A stretch of 11,555 bases of DNA from assembly GCA_030612585.1 (NCBI GenBank), contig JAUWNP010000141.1, positions 1 to 11,555 of the forward strand, given 5' to 3'. Below, piece after piece: positions 1 to 4,647 of this stretch (the stretch's first letter is position 1; each line of letters begins with the position of its first letter). Below the pieces are notes generated by a model, which ran no database searches, was not told the DNA's origin, and saw nothing but the letters and a program-made list of their open reading frames with translations. The position numbers and the translations under genes were made by a program. Source of the DNA: Anaerolineae bacterium. GTDB taxonomy: Bacteria; Chloroflexota; Anaerolineae; B4-G1.

Positions 1-1
1 A

Positions 2-220
2 AACGTGATCAAGAAGGCCGGCCAAAAGTTCGAGGCCGCTCTCGCGGGGATCAAACCATGGGCGGCTGCCTTACGCCGGCAACTGGACGATCTTCTGGCC
101 GATGAAATCGAGGTGACCTTTGGCGTCAAGGCTGTCGGCGAAGCAGGCAACTTCGCCGTAGGCAAAGTGGGCGCTGAAGCCAATTACGAAGTGACGCTGA
201 AGTGGAGCAACAAAGAATGA
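2..220 (+). CDS. Trypco1 (trypsin-co-occurring domain 1) protein, C-terminal part
   Basis: The open frame runs from the left edge to a TGA at 218-220, and the visible 72 codons look like the C-terminal two thirds of a Trypco1 domain. Family-like signs are the F-x-x-A-L-x-x-I-K-P stretch, the middle segment EVTFGVKAVGEAG, and the ending GAEANYEVTLKW, which closes many such proteins. A GTG lies at position 5, but it falls inside the domain and has no visible ribosome site, so I take the real start to be outside the window. Trypco1 proteins are small and cytosolic, and they are named for being encoded beside trypsin-like proteases of bacterial conflict systems. Their biochemical role is not known. 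The next gene downstream on the same strand, after 227 nt, encodes a trypsin/nSTAND/WD40 protein, which fits that association. The call is recognition by eye. Confidence 0.75.
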   Translation, partial: NVIKKAGQKFEAALAGIKPWAAALRRQLDDLLADEIEVTFGVKAVGEAGNFAVGKVGAEANYEVTLKWSNKE

Positions 221-245
221 CCAATGAACAATGACCAATGAACAA
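216..245 (+). repeat. Heptamer tandem repeat overlapping a stop codon
   Basis: Two perfect copies of the 14-mer AATGACCAATGAAC lie back to back at 216-229 and 230-243, followed by AA. Each 14-mer is itself two near-identical heptamers (AATGACC, AATGAAC). The first unit supplies the TGA stop of the Trypco1 gene. It is short, AT-rich and probably of slippage origin. Confidence 0.8.
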
Positions 246-282
246 AAGCGGTCCAATCTTCTGAATGTTATTCCGACGGAGA

Positions 283-397
283 ACTGTCAACGGATTTCAG
301 GGATCGGATTGAACGGATTTAGGCCCGGCTTGGGCGGAAGAAATCTCGCCGGATGAGTGATTATCCGTTCAATTCGTTCCAAAAATCCGTTGACAGT
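283..397. repeat. 115-nt imperfect inverted repeat (MITE/REP-like)
   Basis: The left arm at 283-318 pairs with the right arm at 363-397 around a 44-nt loop. The outer 15 nt (ACTGTCAACGGATTT) and the inner 11 nt (ATTGAACGGAT) of the arms are perfect reverse complements; the centre of each arm differs and contains one indel. It sits in the 227-nt gap between the Trypco1 and protease/STAND genes. No coding frame in it looks real. It is probably a non-autonomous palindromic repeat. It has no clear U-tract, so I do not call it a terminator. Confidence 0.75.
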
Positions 398-447
398 ATG
401 CCCCACGTAAGAAGTGCAAGACTACCGATGCTATGGACTGATGGGAT

Positions 448-3255
448 ATGACTACACAACTTGAGTCCTCCATCGTTCGGATTCGCGCAGCGAACGGCCG
501 GACTATAGGTGTGGGGCTCTTGGTTGGCGAAAGGCAGGTACTTACCTGTGCCCACGTGGTTGCTGGGGCGCTGGGCCTGCCGGATGATGCGCCGGAGGTT
601 CAGAAACCGGGTTTTTTCCGAAAAACCCGGTTTCTACTGGACTTTCCCCTGGTCGCGCCCGAACAACGCCTGACCGCACGGGTCGTGTGCTGGCAGCCCG
701 CCCGCCCTGACGGGAGCGGCGATGTCGCGGGCCTGGAACTGGTGGATGATCCGCCCGCTGGGGCCTTTCCCGTCCGCCTGGTCAAGGCCGAGGAACCGTG
801 GGGACACCCATTCCGCGCCTTTGGGTTCCCGGCTGGCTTTGACAACGGCGTGTGGGCATCAGGCCGGATGCTGGGCCGCGAGGCCACGGGGTGGCTGCAG
901 ATTGAGGACGTCAAACAGACCGGCTACTTCATCGCGCCGGGCTTCAGCGGCGGGCCAGTCTGGGATGAAACACTGGACGGCATCGTCGGGATGACCGTGG
1001 CGGCCGATACCAGGCAGGGAGTCCGGGCGGCCTTCATTATCCCCACCGACCGGCTGGTGGCAGCCTGGCCTGCGCTAGCGACGCGGGCCATCCCGCCCTG
1101 CCCCTACCGCGGCCTGCTGGCCTTCCGCGAGCAGGACGCGCCCTTCTTCTTCGGGCGGGAATCGTTCACCGAGCGGCTGGTCGAGACGGTGGAGGGACAC
1201 GCGCTGACCGTCGCCGTGGTGGGGCCGTCGGGCAGTGGGAAATCCTCGGTGGTCTTTGCGGGGTTGCTGCCGCGCCTGCAACAGGCCCACAATAAGAATA
1301 GGGACGAGGACTGGACGATAGCCCGGCTCCGCCCCGGCAGCCAGCCCTTCGACGAACTGGCGAACGCGCTGCTGCCCCTGCTGGAGCCGGAGATGACCCG
1401 GACCGACCGGCTGATCGAGGTGCCCAAGATGGCGGGCGCGCTGCGCCAGGGCGACGTGGCCCTCTCCCGCGTGGCGGCGGAGGTCCTGGAGCAAAGCCCG
1501 GACGCCGGTCACCTGCTGCTGGTGATAGACCAGTTCGAGGAACTCTACACCCTGTGCCCCGACCCCGACACCCGCCACGCCTTCCTCGATTGCCTCATTC
1601 AGGCCACCTCTCCCACACCCCCACACTCCCACACTCCTTTGCATCTCGTCCTCACCCTACGCGCCGACTTCCTGGGCCAGGCCCTGGCCTACCGCCCCTT
1701 CGCCGATGCGCTGGACCGGGCCGAGAAACTGATCCTGGGGCCGATGAATCGCGAGGAACTGGAGGCGGCGATCGTGCGTCCGGCCGAGCGGCAGGGAGTG
1801 ACCTTCGAGGAGGGTTTGGTGGCCCGCATCCTGGACGACGTGGGGGGCGAGCCGGGCAACCTGCCGCTGCTAGAATTCGCGCTGACCCAGTTGTGGGAGC
1901 GGCAGCAGGGAGGCTTGCTGACCCACACGGCCTACGAGGCCATCGGCGAGGTGGAAGGGGCGCTGGTGCGCTACGCGGACCGGGTCTACGAGGACTTGGG
2001 CGAGCCGGAACAAGAGCAGGCGCGGCAGGTGTTTGTGCAGTTGGTGCGCCCCGGCGAGGGGACGGAGGACACCCGGCGGCCGGCGACCCGCGCTGAGTTA
2101 GGGGAGGAGCACTGGCCGTTAGTCCAGAAACTGGCCGGCGCACGGCTGGTGGTGACGGGCCGCGACCCGGCCGGGCGAGAGGCGGTGGAGATCGCGCACG
2201 AGGCGTTGATCCAACGTTGGGGAGACCTGCGGGCGTGGATGGAGGAGAACCGGGACTTCCGCATGTGGCAGGAACGGCTGCGGGCGGCGCTGCGGCAGTG
2301 GGAGGCCAGCGGGCGGGATACAGGCGCGCTGCTGCGGGGAGCCCCCTTGGCCGAGGCGAGAGAGTGGCTGGCAGAACGAAGGGAAGCGTTGGAACAAAAC
2401 GCACACGCTTTCATCAAAGCCAGCGCCGCATGGGCCAAGCGTATCAGGTGGTTGACCGCAGGCGGGGTGGCGCTGGCTTTCCTGGTGGTGAGTGCGCTGG
2501 CCCTATTGGCCTGGGGACAGCGAAACGCTGCTCAAGATGCTCAGTTGGAAGCCGAGCGCCAGGCCCGCACAGGCCGGGCCAGAGAGCTGGCCGCTCGTGC
2601 CCAGGCGGAAGATGACCCGACGGGTAGCCTCAACCTGATGCTGGCTCGCGAGGCCGCGCTGATGACCTGGCTGGCCGACACCAAGGTGATCACCCGGCCT
2701 TTTGTGACCGCTGAAGCCGCCACCGCCCTGCACTTTGCCGTACACGAGGCCCGGCAACTGCCCTGGCGCATGACCATCCCCTGGCGTCAGCGCCATACCG
2801 GGAGTGTCTTGTCGGTGGCCTACAGCCCCGATGGAACCCGCATCGTCAGCGGCAGTGACGACCAGACCGTGCGGGTGTGGGATGCGGAGAGCGGGCAGGA
2901 ACTCACCCAGTTGACCGGCCATACCGGGAGTGTCTTATCGGTGGCCTACAGCCCCGATGAAACCCGCATCGTCAGCGGCAGTGCCGACCAGACCGTGCGG
3001 GTGTGGGATGCGGAGAGCGGGCAGGAACTCACCCAGTTGACCGGCCATACAGGTTGGGTCTTGTCGGTGGCCTACAGCCCCGATGGAACCCGCATCGTCA
3101 GCGGCAGTTCGGATGGGACCGTGCGCCTATGGTATGGAGACATCGAGTACTTACTGTACCTGGCCGATTCCCTCATCCAGCGGGATCCCCCCATTTTCTA
3201 CGGCGATGAGCGCACCAGGTTTGGCTTTGACGAATGGCCTGCGCTGTCACATTAG
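448..3255 (+). CDS. Trypsin-like protease – nSTAND1 ATPase – WD40 protein
   Basis: This 935-residue protein is likely a sensor/effector of a bacterial conflict system. Residues 1 to about 205 form a trypsin-like domain with the triad visible: H36 in VLTCAHVV, D92 in GDVAGLEL and S167 in GFSGGP. The nSTAND1 ATPase begins near CPYRGL (about 215), with Walker A GPSGSGKS at 259-266, Walker B LLLVIDQFEE (D361) and an LTLRAD motif (R405). A winged-helix-like region follows. A hydrophobic segment at about 668-690 could cross the membrane and precedes an Ala/Glu/Arg-rich helix. Three WD40 units close the protein, with a tail (LIQRDPP) that I recognise from related proteins, so the C-terminus looks natural. 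The upstream Trypco1 gene is its expected partner. An in-frame ATG at 433 is followed by TGA, so ATG 448 is chosen although its ribosome site is weak. Two small repeats are embedded in frame. In related systems a stimulus is thought to trigger ATP-dependent oligomerisation; that is inference here. Confidence 0.9.
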   Translation: MTTQLESSIVRIRAANGRTIGVGLLVGERQVLTCAHVVAGALGLPDDAPEVQKPGFFRKTRFLLDFPLVAPEQRLTARVVCWQPARPDGSGDVAGLELVDDPPAGAFPVRLVKAEEPWGHPFRAFGFPAGFDNGVWASGRMLGREATGWLQIEDVKQTGYFIAPGFSGGPVWDETLDGIVGMTVAADTRQGVRAAFIIPTDRLVAAWPALATRAIPPCPYRGLLAFREQDAPFFFGRESFTERLVETVEGHALTVAVVGPSGSGKSSVVFAGLLPRLQQAHNKNRDEDWTIARLRPGSQPFDELANALLPLLEPEMTRTDRLIEVPKMAGALRQGDVALSRVAAEVLEQSPDAGHLLLVIDQFEELYTLCPDPDTRHAFLDCLIQATSPTPPHSHTPLHLVLTLRADFLGQALAYRPFADALDRAEKLILGPMNREELEAAIVRPAERQGVTFEEGLVARILDDVGGEPGNLPLLEFALTQLWERQQGGLLTHTAYEAIGEVEGALVRYADRVYEDLGEPEQEQARQVFVQLVRPGEGTEDTRRPATRAELGEEHWPLVQKLAGARLVVTGRDPAGREAVEIAHEALIQRWGDLRAWMEENRDFRMWQERLRAALRQWEASGRDTGALLRGAPLAEAREWLAERREALEQNAHAFIKASAAWAKRIRWLTAGGVALAFLVVSALALLAWGQRNAAQDAQLEAERQARTGRARELAARAQAEDDPTGSLNLMLAREAALMTWLADTKVITRPFVTAEAATALHFAVHEARQLPWRMTIPWRQRHTGSVLSVAYSPDGTRIVSGSDDQTVRVWDAESGQELTQLTGHTGSVLSVAYSPDETRIVSGSADQTVRVWDAESGQELTQLTGHTGWVLSVAYSPDGTRIVSGSSDGTVRLWYGDIEYLLYLADSLIQRDPPIFYGDERTRFGFDEWPALSH
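602..635. repeat. Perfect palindrome inserted in the protease coding region
   Basis: Fifteen-nucleotide arms at 602-616 and 621-635 are exact reverse complements around the loop TCCG. The arm reads AGAAACCGGGTTTTT. It lies in frame inside the protease domain, between catalytic H36 and D92, and codons 52-63 read QKPGFFRKTRFL. The AT/GC pattern differs from the surrounding GC-rich codons, which suggests insertion of a small mobile palindrome tolerated in a surface loop. Confidence 0.85.
1611..1638 (+). repeat. CCCACAC-type low-complexity repeat inside the STAND gene
   Basis: A pyrimidine/A run built from CCCACAC and CCCACACT steps encodes a Ser/Thr/Pro/His stretch (SPTPPHSHTP, about residues 388-397). 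It falls between Walker B and the LTLRAD strand, where a loop is expected. A similar tract occurs in the UxaA-like gene at 4823-4869. Confidence 0.7.
2794..3140 (+). repeat. WD40 tandem repeats, 126-bp period
   Basis: Units start at 2794, 2920 and 3046, each 126 nt (42 codons) apart. The first two are nearly identical; I see only a few changed bases, such as GGA to GAA and GAC to GCC. The third diverges after SSDGTVRLW. Each unit has the WD40 marks (GHT, VAYSPD, VSGS, TVRVWD). Three units are few for a beta-propeller, which usually needs about seven blades. Confidence 0.9.
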
Positions 3256-3315
3256 GGTCCCCGCCACGTGCTGTCTCTGGTGCTACGACGCTATTTCCTT
3301 TGCTGCTCGCGTTAG

Positions 3316-3356
3316 AGGGAGCAAGATTACCACGGATGGGGAAATACACGATGGTG
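3316..3356 (+). repeat. Half copy (left arm) of the 78-nt palindrome
   Basis: These 41 nt are identical to 3565-3605, that is the left arm of the palindrome with its AGGGAGCAA lead-in, and then the match stops. The right arm is missing, so this is a truncated copy. The 60 nt between it and the STAND gene's stop, and the 40 nt to the next copy, show nothing I recognise. Confidence 0.75.
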
Positions 3357-3398
3357 CTTGGAGCGCCGTGACTGCTGGCAACTTTTACATCGGTGCAA

Positions 3399-3476
3399 GA
3401 TTACCACGGATGGGGAAATACACGATGGTGGAGGGGAATGTGCTGTTTATCGTGCATTTCTAAATCCGTGGTAATC
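3399..3476. repeat. 78-nt palindrome, copy 2
   Basis: The left arm 3399-3426 (starting GATTACCACGGAT, ending ACACGAT) and right arm 3449-3476 (starting ATCGTGCATTTC, ending GGTAATC) are 28 nt each and pair at about 24 positions around a 22-nt loop. A further right-end fragment follows at 3478-3490. Confidence 0.85.
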
Positions 3477-3522
3477 CTCCGTGGTAATCCTTCTGCCAGC
3501 ACTGCCGTGAGGAGAAAGCAAT

Positions 3523-3684
3523 GTGAGCGAGAACGAAAGCAAACTGCTCCACGCTGACCTGATCAGGGAGCAAGATTACCACGGATGGGGAAATACACGA
3601 TGGTGGAGAGGAATGTGCTGTTTATCGTGCATTTCTAAATCTGTGGTAATCTCCGTGGTAATCCTTCTGCCAGCACCGCCGTGA
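3523..3684 (+). pseudogene. Truncated duplicate of the GxxExxY gene start
   Basis: A GTG with AGGAG upstream opens a 53-codon frame whose first 13 codons copy the intact gene's N-terminus (VSENESKLLHADL against VSEDESKLLHADL). The frame then runs through the following palindrome (REQDYHGWG onward) and stops at TGA 3682-3684, right on the ribosome binding site of the intact gene. It lacks any nuclease residues. It could be a dead stub from tandem duplication or, if translated, a short leader that couples to the downstream start. Confidence 0.65.
3574..3651. repeat. 78-nt palindrome, copy 3
   Basis: Arms are at 3574-3601 and 3624-3651, with a 22-nt loop at 3602-3623; about 23 of 28 arm positions pair. 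It is nearly identical to copy 2 and is followed by the same right-end fragment (3652-3664). It lies just upstream of the GxxExxY ribosome binding site, so a transcript hairpin there could influence expression. Confidence 0.85.
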
Positions 3685-3696
3685 GGAGAAAGCAAT

Positions 3697-4506
3697 GTGA
3701 GCGAGGACGAAAGCAAACTGCTCCACGCTGACCTGACCTACGAAATCCGGGCAGTGCTGTTCCACGTCGGGAACCATCTATGGCCGGGGTTGCCTGAGGA
3801 GGATTTGCAGCAGGCCGTCACTATCGGCCTTACCAAGCGAAAGAAACCACATTCGCTGGAAGAGCAGTTCCACGTCTACTACCGGGGTGTCGAGGTCGGG
3901 CGATACTACTGCGACGTTTTCGTGGATCGCAAGGTGATCCTGGAACTGAAAGTCGTGCCAGCACTGACGGATCTCCACCGTGCACAGATCATCTCCTATC
4001 TGCGTGTGAGTGGTGCTGACGTAGGGCTGCTGGTCAATTTTGGCGGCCCCAGGGTCGAGATTGAGCGCTACATCCATTTCTACGCCCAGCGCCGGCCTGA
4101 TTTCACCTGGCAGCCGCAGCCGCCGGACGATCCGACGCTGCTGTATCCTGATCTCGTTGGGCATCTGTACGAGTGTCTGCACCGTGTCCAATATGAACTC
4201 GGCCCCGGCTTCTTCCACCACGTCTACCGTCGTGCGACACAGGTTGAACTGAACGAGCAGCACATCACGTTTGAATTCGTGCGCGAGATACCGGTGTTCT
4301 ACGAGGGAGAGTACTTGAGCACACAGGATTGCCGTTTACTGATCGTCGAGGACAAGGTCATCGTGGCAGCATTCGCCGTGCGTGAAATGAGCCCAGCGTT
4401 CGATGTCAGAATGCGTCGCTATCTGAGCCACTTCGACCAAAAACTGGGTCTGCTAGCCAACTTCCACGGCGAACGCTTGGATATACGATTGGTGCGGATT
4501 TCGTAG
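3697..4506 (+). CDS. Tandem GxxExxY (PD-(D/E)xK nuclease-like) protein
   Basis: This 269-residue protein reads as two GxxExxY-family domains in a row; single-domain members are usually about 120-140 residues. Domain 1 (about 10-130) keeps the nuclease core: D73 in YCDVFVD, E83-L-K85 in VILELK, then AQIISYLR and LLVNFG. Its GxxExxY signature is altered (GLPEEDL). Domain 2 (about 150-269) keeps the fold text (LHRVQYELGPGFFHHVY, VEDKVIV, RYLSHF, LLANFH), but the expected D, E and K positions are L214, A224 and F226, so it should be catalytically dead. GTG 3697 is used: AGGAG lies 8 nt upstream, and the overlapping ATG at 3695 meets an immediate TGA. The gene is bracketed by 78-nt palindromes. 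Family function is unestablished; nuclease activity is inferred from the fold. No signal peptide is seen. Confidence 0.85.
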   Translation: MSEDESKLLHADLTYEIRAVLFHVGNHLWPGLPEEDLQQAVTIGLTKRKKPHSLEEQFHVYYRGVEVGRYYCDVFVDRKVILELKVVPALTDLHRAQIISYLRVSGADVGLLVNFGGPRVEIERYIHFYAQRRPDFTWQPQPPDDPTLLYPDLVGHLYECLHRVQYELGPGFFHHVYRRATQVELNEQHITFEFVREIPVFYEGEYLSTQDCRLLIVEDKVIVAAFAVREMSPAFDVRMRRYLSHFDQKLGLLANFHGERLDIRLVRIS

Positions 4507-4510
4507 GTGA

Positions 4511-4555
4511 GATTACCACGGGGGAGATGACCACGAGGAAGATTACCACGGATAT
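4511..4555 (+). repeat. Three 15-nt iterons of the palindrome end
   Basis: Units at 4511, 4526 and 4541 (GATTACCACGGGGGA, GATGACCACGAGGAA, GATTACCACGGATAT) repeat at an exact 15-nt period starting 4 nt after the GxxExxY stop. The third unit is also the left end of palindrome copy 4, so the iterons look like a multiplied element terminus. Confidence 0.7.
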
Positions 4556-4618
4556 AGAAATACACGATGATTGAGAGAAACGCGCCATCTATCGTGAAAT
4601 TCTTCATCCGAGGTACTC
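4541..4618. repeat. 78-nt palindrome, copy 4 (diverged)
   Basis: Arms at 4541-4568 and 4591-4618 flank a 22-nt loop at 4569-4590; about 22 of 28 positions pair. Arm and loop lengths equal those of copies 2 and 3, but the sequence has drifted, so it is an older or differently sourced copy. It fills most of the gap between the GxxExxY gene and the UxaA-like gene. Confidence 0.75.
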
Positions 4619-4647
4619 TTCCCACAGTATTGGCTTGAGGAAAACCA

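Larger units (their letters stand above)
3395..3736 (+). repeat. Tandem direct duplication of palindrome plus 5' end of the GxxExxY gene
   Basis: The segments 3395-3562 and 3570-3736 match over about 168 nt with four substitutions and one single-base indel by my count, separated by 7 nt. Each contains a full 78-nt palindrome, an extra right-end motif TCCGTGGTAATCC, a Shine-Dalgarno AGGAG and the first 13 codons of the GxxExxY gene. The second unit runs into the intact gene; the first does not. Confidence 0.85.

Noticed and set aside
5..220. GTG at position 5 as the true start of a complete 71-residue gene.
   Set aside because: The codon is inside the Trypco1 domain, the frame is open to the window edge and no ribosome site is visible; a truncated view of a longer gene is more likely.
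1652..2404. Long minus-strand open frame (250 codons) opposite the STAND gene.
   Set aside because: It is Pro/Ala/Arg-rich, as expected from antisense of a GC-rich gene, shows no motif and overlaps a clearly coding domain.
2794..3140. WD40 repeats as the variable region of a diversity-generating retroelement.
   Set aside because: No reverse transcriptase and no template repeat with adenine-biased differences is visible; the units look like simple tandem duplication.
3141..3255. The STAND gene being truncated at its 3' end by the repeats downstream.
   Set aside because: The tail with LADSLIQRDPP and a Phe/Tyr-Gly near the end resembles the natural C-terminus of related WD40 proteins; the repeats start only after the stop codon.
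3083..3463. Plus-strand frame running from the WD40 end through the palindromes.
   Set aside because: It overlaps the WD40 repeats in another frame and continues through repeat DNA; no family features.
3316..4618. Repeats around the GxxExxY gene as a CRISPR array.
   Set aside because: Only a few copies with unequal spacing, the unit is itself a long palindrome, one interval holds a gene and there are no cas genes.
4541..4618. Palindrome copy 4 as a rho-independent terminator for the GxxExxY gene.
   Set aside because: The stem is long and imperfect, the loop is 22 nt and no T-tract follows on the plus strand.
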